A stretch of 64,000 nt of DNA from Lachnospiraceae bacterium (GTDB lineage: Bacteria; Bacillota; Clostridia; Lachnospirales; Lachnospiraceae), in contig SVFH01000010.1 of assembly GCA_015056945.1 (NCBI GenBank), forward strand, positions 43,250-107,249, read 5' to 3'. A program made the translations under genes and the position numbers. The notes beneath the pieces were generated by a model. The model made no database searches. It was not told where the DNA came from and worked only from the letters and a program-made list of their open reading frames with translations. This document shows positions 1 to 8,909 of the stretch, piece after piece. Each line of letters opens with the position of its first letter. Within the stretch, counting starts at the first letter, position 1.

Positions 1-1929
1 TGTCAGATTCATATATAAATATAATTGTTGAATAAACATCTGCATTGCAGGTGTTGGTGAAAGTTCCATTCCTGATTCCTGCAAAAATTCACGTTCCATA
101 TCAGAAATCAAACCGCCGCTTCGGTTATTTTTGGGAATTTTACCATCATTCACGCCCAAGAAAAACAATGCTTTGATTTCTTTCAAACGGGTTCTTTCAA
201 TATCTCCGACAATCAGAGAATCCACTCCTTGCGGCAATGACGCAACACGGATTTCCATAAGACCGGCGTCAAGAATATCGCTAAATTCCTTTAATGAAAG
301 CATCTCACTTCCCAGAAGAGAAACAATTTGTTCAAGCAACTGCATAATTAATTTATATATTTGCTCATATTCTTTGGCCTTCGCCAAATCATTCTGCGCC
401 TCAAATTTGCTTGCAAATGTTCGCAAGCCTTCAGAAAGTTTTTCACGTACACAGAATGAATATACTTCCCTGCACCAGGTTTCTGCCGTCCGGTCCTGTC
501 CTGATAATGAAACCAGATTTGAGAATTTATCAATGATGCTCTCCCTGACCTCATTTAAAGCCTCCAGTTCCTCTGCCTTACCGTATATTTCCCTGCTTGG
601 ATGAACAAAAGCTTTGTTCCACATCCGATATCCGCAAATCCCCTGTGCGCGAACATAATTATCCAGCTTGTCCGTCAAATCCCTATCAATTCCGGCAAGA
701 TTGCTGCGCAAAAAAGTAAATACATCATCATACTTAAAGTCATTACGAACAATGGCAAGCATACTTCGCAAAAAAGCCACAAAGGGATTTTGCATTAAAT
801 TTGCAGTATCGTCGATAAAATACGGCAATCCGTATTTTTCAAACTGCTTTCTCAAAGGATTTGCATAGGCATCCATGTCAGAAACCACAACTGCAATATC
901 ACGATAACGGTATCCCTTTTGCGTAATCAGTTCCATCATTTTACGGCAACATAACCCGCACTCCTGTTGTAAGGAGCCTGCTTTCACCACTTCTATAGCC
1001 GTTAGTTCCTCTGTAGACGCATAGGCTTTCGTTTCATTGCGAAACAGCATACGTTCCAGATGTGCAAGCTGTGTATTGGAAGCATAACGTTTCACAACAT
1101 CATCCTTTAATATCACATCCTCACCCAGAGCAACATTATTGTTCATTGCCAGTTTTTGTAAAGTAAATACCGTTTTCTGTGTCAGCGCAAATAAACCTGT
1201 CGGATCATCTATTTTATATGGTTGATATTGATGATCCAATACAAGTGTCACATTTACTTCTTTCGCATAAACCAATAATTTCTCAATTACTCTGTTCTGT
1301 ATGGGGGTAAATCCCGTAAAACCATCCAGCACTATTACACTACGGCGCAAAAGTTTTGAATATTCCATTCTTTCGCACAGTAAATGAAGTGTGCTTTCTG
1401 TTGTCAGATATTGACGATTACAAATCTCCAAAAATTTATTGTAAAGATACGCCAGTTCCTCCAATTTCAAAAAAAGCGTTCTTCTGCTCCGGGCAAAACC
1501 CGCAAGTTTTTTCACATCTTCCACCGACAAATCATACTGCATGAATTCTGATAGCACCGATTTCACTTCTTCCACAAATCCACTTGTACGAAGTCCGGCC
1601 GCCAACAGAGGAATTTCACTCTTTTCTTCTTCCATCAGCTTACGAAGAATTAAGCATTTACCGGTATCATCAAGCACCGGCAAATCTGCTTTTCCCACTT
1701 CTTCAAAAATACGATGCGCCAGACGCCCAAAGCTCAATACATCAATGTTTAAGATTCCTCCATCCGGATGACGTTGCACTATTTGCTTTTGTGTCTGCAT
1801 CGTAAACTGGTCGGGAACGATTATCAAAAAATCCGCATCCCGATGCGCAGCGGCTCTATTAATTATTTCATTCTGAATTGCTGTTGTTTTACCGGCACCG
1901 GAAGCCCCGAACCAAAAACGTAAAGCCAT
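1..1929 (-). CDS. addB: ATP-dependent helicase/nuclease subunit B (AddB), 3' end outside the window
   Basis: This is the N-terminal 643 residues of AddB, which pairs with AddA to process double-strand DNA ends for recombination. I translated the minus strand: the protein opens with a Walker A motif (GASGAGKTT, residues 8-16), as in Firmicute AddB. The far end, close to the window edge, contains the family-typical stretches VGDIERTRLKEIKALFF and GVNDGKIPK. The reading frame stays open to base 1. The ATG at 1929 follows AGGAGG with good spacing. The C-terminal nuclease domain and its iron-sulfur cysteines lie beyond the window, as would addA if it follows. A strong hairpin just upstream separates it from the next gene. 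Family identity is secure. Confidence 0.93.
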   Translation of the reverse strand, partial: MALRFWFGASGAGKTTAIQNEIINRAAAHRDADFLIIVPDQFTMQTQKQIVQRHPDGGILNIDVLSFGRLAHRIFEEVGKADLPVLDDTGKCLILRKLMEEEKSEIPLLAAGLRTSGFVEEVKSVLSEFMQYDLSVEDVKKLAGFARSRRTLFLKLEELAYLYNKFLEICNRQYLTTESTLHLLCERMEYSKLLRRSVIVLDGFTGFTPIQNRVIEKLLVYAKEVNVTLVLDHQYQPYKIDDPTGLFALTQKTVFTLQKLAMNNNVALGEDVILKDDVVKRYASNTQLAHLERMLFRNETKAYASTEELTAIEVVKAGSLQQECGLCCRKMMELITQKGYRYRDIAVVVSDMDAYANPLRKQFEKYGLPYFIDDTANLMQNPFVAFLRSMLAIVRNDFKYDDVFTFLRSNLAGIDRDLTDKLDNYVRAQGICGYRMWNKAFVHPSREIYGKAEELEALNEVRESIIDKFSNLVSLSGQDRTAETWCREVYSFCVREKLSEGLRTFASKFEAQNDLAKAKEYEQIYKLIMQLLEQIVSLLGSEMLSLKEFSDILDAGLMEIRVASLPQGVDSLIVGDIERTRLKEIKALFFLGVNDGKIPKNNRSGGLISDMEREFLQESGMELSPTPAMQMFIQQLYLYMNLT

Positions 1930-1950
1930 CTTTTATTCCTCCTATGATGT

Positions 1951-1979
1951 AAAAAAGAACCATCTAAAATGGTTCTTTT
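1951..1979 (-). terminator. Intrinsic terminator behind the YjfB-like gene
   Basis: An 11-bp perfect stem (AAAAGAACCAT with its complement, 5-nt loop) is followed by a run of six T on the minus strand. It lies between the YjfB-like gene and addB, so it ends the upstream unit. Confidence 0.8.
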
Positions 1980-1999
1980 CTTAAACAATCATTTCATAT

Positions 2000-2191
2000 T
2001 TACACAGATATATCAATTGTTCCGCCAAGATGCGGTGTTACGGAATGTTGCATTGCAGATGCATCAATCATATTAACCAACTGTGCACTGGCAGATTCTG
2101 CCGTTTCCATTGCCTTGTCTAATACGGCAACACCAACCTTACTCATAACGTCGTTTTGAGCCATCGCCATGGATAATCCTGCAATATCCAT
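2000..2191 (-). CDS. YjfB-family putative motility protein
   Basis: A 63-residue protein starting MDIAGLSMAMAQNDVM and ending in a short VTPHLGGTIDISV-like tail. The alternation of small hydrophobic and alanine-rich helical segments and the length match the YjfB family, small proteins linked by association to flagellar motility in Firmicutes; the biochemical role is not known. A GGATGTGATGAT region sits upstream of the ATG. It follows the sigma-like gene by 53 bases, so the two may be cotranscribed, ending at the terminator at 1951-1979. Flagellar genes are not present in the window, so the motility link rests only on family membership. Confidence 0.75.
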   Translation of the reverse strand: MDIAGLSMAMAQNDVMSKVGVAVLDKAMETAESASAQLVNMIDASAMQHSVTPHLGGTIDISV

Positions 2192-2244
2192 ATCATCACA
2201 TCCTTTCTTTTACAATCGTCTTATAAGACAATTACCCATTTCAT

Positions 2245-2931
2245 TTACTGTAATTCCTGCACAATCCTATAATAAATATCGTCCGGATTCGGAACTACTG
2301 TATCCTTAAATAACAATACATATGCCAATAAAATTAATGAAATATCAATTGTAGGAATCTCGATATCATTCTCATTCGCATATTCTTTACAATAACCATC
2401 AATCAAGAGAAGAATATATCTCGTTCTCTTATTGACCACCGAATCATCACAATGGAATAAATCACAAATCAGACTCAAATCAAGTCCGTCATAGAAATAC
2501 GCAAGCCCTGCAAGCGCATGAATCGGTAACAAATGTTCAAAATAACGAGAAGCAAGGATTGCAGTCTCTGCATCCGTCAACATCATGGAATGTCCGGTAT
2601 TTACAACTGCACTAAGCTGGTCAAACCTTCCCATTTCCTCATCCATCAGCATGCCTGAACAATGAATGCTTACCCAGTCTGCAAGATGAGTATACATAAT
2701 TTTGTTCATCCACTTCACGGATTCTTCCGCAGTCGTCAATTGATCAAGCCGAATAAACATACTCTTATATATCTTTACTACCATACGCTGCGCTTCGTCT
2801 TCGTTATGTATAATCTGTTTTACATGAAAATAAACATCACTAACCGTTAATAAATAAATATTTCTAAATGCTTCCGTATTACCGCCGAGCAATTGTCTGA
2901 ATTCACGATTCAACTCGTACGTCTGTTTCAT
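2245..2931 (-). CDS. Divergent sigma-70-like (ECF-type) protein
   Basis: A 228-residue soluble protein. Its first 70 residues look like sigma region 2 (an FRNIYLLTVSDVYFHVKQII helix followed by EDEAQRMVVKIYKSMF). A second helical block near residues 140-185 (LAGLAYFYDGLDLSLICDLF, then NKRTRYILLLI) resembles region 4. Key positions are degenerate, so it may be a diverged regulator rather than a working sigma factor. I chose the ATG at 2931 because GGGGAGG lies 8 bases upstream; an upstream in-frame codon at 2952 has no such site. It has its own candidate promoter and no recognisable anti-sigma partner beside it. It could instead be a sigma-like domain protein of unknown role. Confidence 0.55.
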   Translation of the reverse strand: MKQTYELNREFRQLLGGNTEAFRNIYLLTVSDVYFHVKQIIHNEDEAQRMVVKIYKSMFIRLDQLTTAEESVKWMNKIMYTHLADWVSIHCSGMLMDEEMGRFDQLSAVVNTGHSMMLTDAETAILASRYFEHLLPIHALAGLAYFYDGLDLSLICDLFHCDDSVVNKRTRYILLLIDGYCKEYANENDIEIPTIDISLILLAYVLLFKDTVVPNPDDIYYRIVQELQ

Positions 2932-2978
2932 TACCGCTGCCTCCCCGCACACGAATATTACAAATTCTTCTTATGTAT

Positions 2979-3007
2979 ATTTTACCTTTAAAATGAAAAT
3001 ATTGCAA
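2979..3007 (-). promoter_or_regulatory. Candidate sigma-A promoter for the sigma-like gene
   Basis: On the minus strand TTGCAA and TAAAAT are spaced by 17 bases, about 50 bases upstream of the ATG at 2931. The -35 box overlaps the terminator-like hairpin behind the cellulase gene. Confidence 0.5.
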
Positions 3008-3044
3008 TTCATTTTTGACATTTCTGTCAAGAAAACAATATTTT
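2990..3044 (-). terminator. Terminator-like hairpin after the cellulase operon
   Basis: Directly after the cellulase stop codon the minus strand has a 9-bp outer stem (AAAATATTG/CAATATTTT) enclosing an inner inverted repeat (TTGACA/TGTCAA), followed by CATTTT. The stem is AT-rich and the T-run is broken, so strength is uncertain. Confidence 0.45.
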
Positions 3045-3046
3045 TC

Positions 3047-5884
3047 TTACGGTTCACTTCCCGACACAAGCATATCCCGATAATAAACTGCTATTTTTTC
3101 TGCACCAAAGGCAGAATAATCATTGGAAAAATTCATTTCGCTCCAATCTTCTTTTGCCACACGGACCTGAATCGTCCATTCATCACCGGGTTTTATTTCC
3201 AGTGCAGAATCAGAGGTAATGGAAAGATTTGTATCTGCATGTTTTCCGCCATCGGAAATTGCATGAAATTCTCCCTTCACAGACTCTGTTACAGCCACAT
3301 AGCCGCTTCCCGAAATTGCCGAATGATCACACCAGAATTGTAATGTCTTATCGGAATCCTTGGTAAAATAATAATCCAGTTTCAATTCTGACAGAGAAAG
3401 AGCATTCTTGCCTGTATTTTTTATTGTGAAAAATACAGAAATCGTCGAACCGCTTCCTTGTGAAGACTGATTCTCCACCTTTAATGAAATACCTTCTCCC
3501 TCAGTTGTTGCCGCACCTGATTCCGGTTGCTTTACTGATTCCTCCTCTTTCGGAGTTTCTGACGGTTTGGGCACTTCTGCTTTTTCATTGTTTTTTCCGT
3601 CTCCGGAAGGTTCATTGCCGTAAACAAGGATACCGTTTTCATACAATGCCATATGAGAAGCCTGCTTCAATGCATTTCCCGATGTTCCTGAAATATCACG
3701 GTAAGAATAATCGTTTTCGGGATTCCATTCGGGAGTAGCCGTTATTCTGAACTGTACTTCCTTTTTATAGCTATCCTGTCCGCCGGGGTAAATCGGCGTA
3801 TCTCCAAATGAAATTTCTGCATAATAGATATGCGCTTTCTCATCCCACGGCAATATACCTGACGCAGTTCCGCCCTGACTGTAATTAGTGGAAAGTTTCA
3901 CATCTGCAATACTTTTTCCTGCTGCATACAATTCGGATAAATCAATGAAATACCTAAGCGAAACATTTTTCATTGTACGCGCAGGCCACGCGGAACGGTT
4001 CATCACATATGCCTTCACTTCCGTATGGTCATTTCCTTGTGTATTGATAGCTGCTTCGATACAAATCTCATCCTCAGCAGATTCTTCCACCGCGCCGAAG
4101 TCCACCAGGGTTTCACCGCCATATTCCCGGTACATTCTGGCAAGTGCTCCGGTGAAACCGGCATTATAGTCACATGCTACCTCATTATTCACATAATTTG
4201 ACACTTCATCGTTATAAGCATCATTACTGTCCGGTCCTCCTACCAAAGCACCGTATAACGTATGCCGTGCTTTGGCGGGCTCATTCATATTATTTGCATA
4301 TGAACCCTGTGCGGTTCTGTGGTGCGGATTCACCGGATAAGCATCTCCAAAACCGATTTGATACGAAAATCCCGTACTTCCAAGCGCATAATTTACCTGC
4401 GCAAGTGCAAAATCAAAATAGATTTCCTTTTTACTTGCCGTACAAACATCCGTATCGCTGTATACAGCTGCAACAAAAGCAGCAGTTGTCGAATAACGCA
4501 ACGCTCCCCAGCTGTCTAACCACGCCAGTCCTTTCGGCGTATACGTAATCCGTTCTCCATTCACTCCTGTTGTCCAATAATCAAGACATTTTTCAACATG
4601 TTCTGCAAAAGACCGGTCGTTCGTTTCTTTCGCCAGTAAAAGCGCTGCTCCGAGAGAAACATCATCCCAGCAATACATCCATTTGTAATCCTTTGCCGTC
4701 TGCTCATAAGAAGCCTTCGCTTCCTCAAGATACTTAGTGTCTTCAGTTGCAAGATAAAGCCACATACCTGCCCATGCCAATTCATCATAAAAACCACTGT
4801 GCGAATTATAAAATCCGTTTGCTGCAACGTAGCCTGCATCACTTTTGGTTGAAAATGCAAACTCATATAATTCCTTTGCATGCTGTAAGCACAATGCCGC
4901 ATATGCTTTGTCTTCCTTCTCAAAAACAACGGAAGCAGAAGCCAATGCTGCTGCCGCCTGCGCGGAAACAGCAGACCCCGGATTCGCACGATCTACCTTA
5001 TAAGACGGACGGTTCATATTCATTACTTCCGCCGGCCCCCACCAGGAATGATCTGCCGAACCTTCTCCCACCTGATAGTAAAAAACATCTTTCTCAGGAT
5101 GGCACTTTATCAGATAGTCATTAATCCATCTGAGCGTATCTAATAAATATGGCAACTGTCCGCTCTCCTGATAGCTTTCCTTATCTTCATAACAGGACCA
5201 TGCCAGGGTTGATGCAGTATATGCCATCGGAAGATTAAACTTCACATGATCTCCCGCATCATACAATCCGCCGGACAAATCAAGTCCTGCATCCTTTCCG
5301 TCATCAAGCGCAGAATCACCGCGCCAGTTACAACGTGTTTGCTCGGGCAAATCTCCGGAACGCTGCAATTCATAAAACAGAATCGACTTTTGCAAGGCTT
5401 CACCGTAATTATATTCTCCCGTTCCCTTTCTTCCTTCATAAGTACTTGCATGTTCAGAAAGATTTCCGGTTTGATTAACATGATTTTCTGATTCCTTCTC
5501 ATCATTTGTGCTTGTTTGTTCCGGCTGATTTGTTTGCGAATCTTCCTCTGATACAACCGCCTCCGCTTGTACCGTATTCGCTTCATCCTTCTTGTCTTTT
5601 CCGGATTGCACCTGCATATAAACAGTAAAAATCACACCGGCCAATAACAACAAAATGATTAACACAATAATAATCTTGGTTTTTGGTTCAAGCTTTGCAT
5701 ATTTAATCGGGTCATTCGAACGAGCCTGTTCCTCTTCCATCAATCTTCGAAATTTACTCAATGCCATTTCTTGTGCAATCTGCTCATTCGTCGCACCATT
5801 CTTTTTATCTTCCTGCTGTTCTTGCGTTTCTGTTTCCTTACTCTGTTCTATTTGTTCTTCAACAGATTCCTTTTCATTTGTCAA
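3047..5884 (-). CDS. Membrane-anchored GH9 cellulase with CBM3 modules
   Basis: A 945-residue endo/processive beta-1,4-glucanase of glycoside hydrolase family 9. Order: a charged Glu/Gln-rich cytoplasmic segment (1-68), one membrane helix (about 70-91), a hydrophilic spacer, the GH9 barrel (about 157-590), a CBM3c-like module (about 605-755), an E/P/S-rich linker, and a second CBM3 (about 800-945). The GH9 catalytic pair is visible as YDAGDH (D209, D212), the histidine motif as NPHHR (H521) and the proton donor as NNEVACDYNAG (E568). GH9 next to CBM3c is known for processive endoglucanases. There is no cleavable signal peptide, dockerin or sortase signal; the N-terminal anchor is unusual for this family. 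It follows the VWA gene by 20 bases and is the last gene of the sigma/MoxR operon. Confidence 0.92.
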   Translation of the reverse strand: MTNEKESVEEQIEQSKETETQEQQEDKKNGATNEQIAQEMALSKFRRLMEEEQARSNDPIKYAKLEPKTKIIIVLIILLLLAGVIFTVYMQVQSGKDKKDEANTVQAEAVVSEEDSQTNQPEQTSTNDEKESENHVNQTGNLSEHASTYEGRKGTGEYNYGEALQKSILFYELQRSGDLPEQTRCNWRGDSALDDGKDAGLDLSGGLYDAGDHVKFNLPMAYTASTLAWSCYEDKESYQESGQLPYLLDTLRWINDYLIKCHPEKDVFYYQVGEGSADHSWWGPAEVMNMNRPSYKVDRANPGSAVSAQAAAALASASVVFEKEDKAYAALCLQHAKELYEFAFSTKSDAGYVAANGFYNSHSGFYDELAWAGMWLYLATEDTKYLEEAKASYEQTAKDYKWMYCWDDVSLGAALLLAKETNDRSFAEHVEKCLDYWTTGVNGERITYTPKGLAWLDSWGALRYSTTAAFVAAVYSDTDVCTASKKEIYFDFALAQVNYALGSTGFSYQIGFGDAYPVNPHHRTAQGSYANNMNEPAKARHTLYGALVGGPDSNDAYNDEVSNYVNNEVACDYNAGFTGALARMYREYGGETLVDFGAVEESAEDEICIEAAINTQGNDHTEVKAYVMNRSAWPARTMKNVSLRYFIDLSELYAAGKSIADVKLSTNYSQGGTASGILPWDEKAHIYYAEISFGDTPIYPGGQDSYKKEVQFRITATPEWNPENDYSYRDISGTSGNALKQASHMALYENGILVYGNEPSGDGKNNEKAEVPKPSETPKEEESVKQPESGAATTEGEGISLKVENQSSQGSGSTISVFFTIKNTGKNALSLSELKLDYYFTKDSDKTLQFWCDHSAISGSGYVAVTESVKGEFHAISDGGKHADTNLSITSDSALEIKPGDEWTIQVRVAKEDWSEMNFSNDYSAFGAEKIAVYYRDMLVSGSEP

Positions 5885-5904
5885 AGTAAGTTTCCTCTCT
5901 TTAC

Positions 5905-8889
5905 TTATTCTCTTTCTTTCAGTCCGTTTAATAACGCTTTGGTATCAAGACGATTATTTGCCGGGGCCGAACTTTCTTTTGTCGTTGTTTTGGTTTCCTT
6001 TTTCGGCTCTTCATTACGTTTCCAAACTTTCACCTGTGTCGCGTTCTTCTCCTTCACTGCCGCAACAGTTGCTGCTTTTGGGGTTGTTGACGTTGTCTTA
6101 GCTGCTTCAGGCGTATTGCCCTTTTGCACAGGCTTTGCAACCGGCGTCTGTTGTTTTGGTTTCGCCGTCTGCGTCGTTGTCTGCGGCATAACCGCCTCTT
6201 TCTTTAAGCCTGAAAGTTGTGAAACATAAGAGGGCTGTTCTGCAACAGGCTGTTTGTCCGCTTTTTTCTTTTTGTGCTTTTCGGGGGACTGTTCTTGCAC
6301 AACGCTTTCTTTCTTCTTTCTCGTTCCCGCCATTGCAAATATTTTGGTCCAGTCAATATGGAATCGTCTGAATGCAATATCCACAAGGAAAAATAACGTT
6401 GCCAGCACAAGGAGCGGCGTTGCCAGATTCCATCTGCTCTTCACATGCTCCGGCTGTGTAGCAAATACTTGCGCGGCTTCTTCAACAAATACACCTCCAA
6501 CCGACGCAATATACTCCTCTAACAGTGTATTATCCGGATAAAAACGATATTCCATGGAATACTGCATAATTGCCGCAGTATTCGTACTGCTTACAATTTC
6601 TCCTCCATCCAGTTGTTTAACATTGATTGTATATATTCCCGTCTTATCCGTAGGAATCTCCACCTCATATTCGCCGGGTTTCAGAGGATCAAGCTCTACA
6701 TCATAAGACTGACCCGCATCATCATAAATCGTCGCAGTAACCTCTGTATTTCCGTCATACTTTTCTGTTTTATATTTAATTGTTGCATGACTGCCATTTT
6801 GAACAACCTCTGTAAAAGTACCATCCATTGTCATATCTGTGGTAAGATACTCAATAATATTGTGCCACAATAACGGAGTATTTTCCCAACCGGAATAATT
6901 TGATGACCATTCGCCGGTTACATCAGAAGTCCATGCAACCGATTTGCCAAGTCCATACTGCCAGTAGGCAAGAATCGGATCTCCGCTCGGGCTTTGCAAC
7001 ACTTCAATCGAACGTTCCTTAGGGGTTGTGGCAACATATCCTAAAAGGTTCGGCAAACCGTCTGCCGCAACATCACGGATAATCACATCATTCGCCGTTA
7101 CAACCGGCGTAAATTCTTCATTTACAAGATATGTATTGGAAGAAAGGAATACTTCCTGTGCAAAAATTCTGGGAATATCAGAATTAATATCCGTCATATA
7201 ACTTCTTCCATTACAGGATTCAGCAAGATACTCCATCAAAGAAGTATTGCATCCGGTGCCGACAGCAACAGTGGAAAGTGTAATTCCGGCCCTGTTAATC
7301 TGCTCAATCAACTCATCATAGTCAGAATTCGACATACCATCCTGTCCGTCTGTAAGCAGCAGAATATGTTTCACCATTGCATCGCACGCTGTGACATCCG
7401 TAGCAGCCTCCAAAAGCGCAGGATAAATTGAAGTTCCGCCATCTATTCCAATCGTAAAAATGCTTTGCGAAATTGCATCTTTATCCGTTGCCAGCTGCAA
7501 AGGTACCACTTTATCAAAATTATCATCAAAAGACATGACCCCGATATAATCCGATTCCCTGACATTTTCTACCGCTGCATTTGCAGCCTCTTTAGCCAAA
7601 TCAAGATTCGTGATAAAGCCATTGCCGTCACTCATACTGCCCGACTGGTCAATCACCAGCTGCATTGCCATAACCGGAACTTCGTTTTCCCCCTGCAATT
7701 CCATATATACGGGCAATACTTCTTCAATCGGCGTATCCCTGTAATTACCGAGTGCGAAACTGTTTTTTCCTCCTGTAGCAACAAATCCGCCGCCATAGTT
7801 TTTCACATAATCCTTCAGATGTTCCGTAAACCCTTCTCTTAAATCATCTGCATACACATCGATAAAAATAATACCGCCGTACTCCATGAAATCTGACATC
7901 GTATTCGGCACGGTAGAGGGTGCTACCACATCATATAATTTACCCATACTGTTCAAAATATGCTTCAGTTCCTCTGCATTTCCGGCTTCTCCTTCTACAA
8001 TCAAGAGCGGTTGCGCCACTTCAATACTGGTAAAAGAAGAAAACTCATTGTTTACGGAAACCGTATCCGAAAGAGCATCTACAGTAACACGATAAGTCTT
8101 AAGACCTTCATCTGTCTGTGTATCCTTAAAAACAAATCTGTTTGTTCCTTTTTGTAAATTAACCTGCTGCTGTCCTTTCAGGGTTCTTCCCGAATACAGA
8201 CTTACGGTTGCGGAACAGGCAACATTACTTTCTACTTCGACATTAATGTTGAAATTCTCTCCGACACCAACTTCCTTCGGAATATTCATATCACTGACAT
8301 ACACTTCAGAAGCATTGTTTTCAGCCAGTTTAAGCACCTGGAAATCACATCCGGATGCGACAACATTTGCTGCCGTTTTACGCAAATCACCTTCATTTTC
8401 ATTACCATCTGTAATCAAAACAATTCTTTTTGCACTTTCTTCAGGTAACTCAGCAAGCGCGATTTTAACAGCTTCTTCAAGGTCGGTCGCTTCCCTCGGA
8501 ACATCCGTCTGAAACTCAGTAAACGAAAGCTCTCTGTCTACATATTGTTCCACTCTCGGAGCTTTACCAAAAGCAATTACACCGATATAATCTCTCTTCC
8601 CTTTTTGTTTAACCGCTTCATTTACAAATCTGATTGCTTCGCTGCGTTGCTCTTTCACACTATCGGAAACATCCACAAGAAAAATGGTAGTGACATTTTT
8701 ACCTACCCATTTAACGGACAACTGACTAAGTGCAAGAATAAGCATAATTGCAAGAATACTTCTGACAATAACGGTTCCGATTGCAGCTCTTTTATTTTGC
8801 ACCAGCATAAAACGCATCGATATGATTAACAGAATAATTACCGCAGGAATCAGCAAAAGATACCACGGGTTTTCAAATGTAATATTCAT
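5905..8889 (-). CDS. Large membrane protein with two von Willebrand A domains
   Basis: A 994-residue protein with two N-terminal membrane helices (about 8-29 and 39-58), a first VWA-like domain with a DVSDS metal motif (D73-S77), a beta-rich linker, a glutamine-amidotransferase-like segment (about 295-400, containing GGGFVATGGKNSFALGN), a second VWA domain with a canonical DQSGS motif (D414-S418), and a C-terminal membrane helix before a Lys/Thr/Pro-rich cytoplasmic tail. Such proteins occur with MoxR ATPases and DUF58 proteins, where the ATPase is thought to act as a chaperone or remodeller of the VWA proteins. Here it follows the BatA-like gene by about 20 bases and precedes the cellulase. 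The exact role is unknown. Confidence 0.85.
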   Translation of the reverse strand: MNITFENPWYLLLIPAVIILLIISMRFMLVQNKRAAIGTVIVRSILAIMLILALSQLSVKWVGKNVTTIFLVDVSDSVKEQRSEAIRFVNEAVKQKGKRDYIGVIAFGKAPRVEQYVDRELSFTEFQTDVPREATDLEEAVKIALAELPEESAKRIVLITDGNENEGDLRKTAANVVASGCDFQVLKLAENNASEVYVSDMNIPKEVGVGENFNINVEVESNVACSATVSLYSGRTLKGQQQVNLQKGTNRFVFKDTQTDEGLKTYRVTVDALSDTVSVNNEFSSFTSIEVAQPLLIVEGEAGNAEELKHILNSMGKLYDVVAPSTVPNTMSDFMEYGGIIFIDVYADDLREGFTEHLKDYVKNYGGGFVATGGKNSFALGNYRDTPIEEVLPVYMELQGENEVPVMAMQLVIDQSGSMSDGNGFITNLDLAKEAANAAVENVRESDYIGVMSFDDNFDKVVPLQLATDKDAISQSIFTIGIDGGTSIYPALLEAATDVTACDAMVKHILLLTDGQDGMSNSDYDELIEQINRAGITLSTVAVGTGCNTSLMEYLAESCNGRSYMTDINSDIPRIFAQEVFLSSNTYLVNEEFTPVVTANDVIIRDVAADGLPNLLGYVATTPKERSIEVLQSPSGDPILAYWQYGLGKSVAWTSDVTGEWSSNYSGWENTPLLWHNIIEYLTTDMTMDGTFTEVVQNGSHATIKYKTEKYDGNTEVTATIYDDAGQSYDVELDPLKPGEYEVEIPTDKTGIYTINVKQLDGGEIVSSTNTAAIMQYSMEYRFYPDNTLLEEYIASVGGVFVEEAAQVFATQPEHVKSRWNLATPLLVLATLFFLVDIAFRRFHIDWTKIFAMAGTRKKKESVVQEQSPEKHKKKKADKQPVAEQPSYVSQLSGLKKEAVMPQTTTQTAKPKQQTPVAKPVQKGNTPEAAKTTSTTPKAATVAAVKEKNATQVKVWKRNEEPKKETKTTTKESSAPANNRLDTKALLNGLKERE

Positions 8890-8909
8890 CTTATTCCTCC
8901 AGCCTTCCC

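Noticed and set aside
131..604. Plus-strand open frame of 157 codons
   Set aside because: It lies opposite addB, whose minus-strand frame has clear family motifs and is open through the region.
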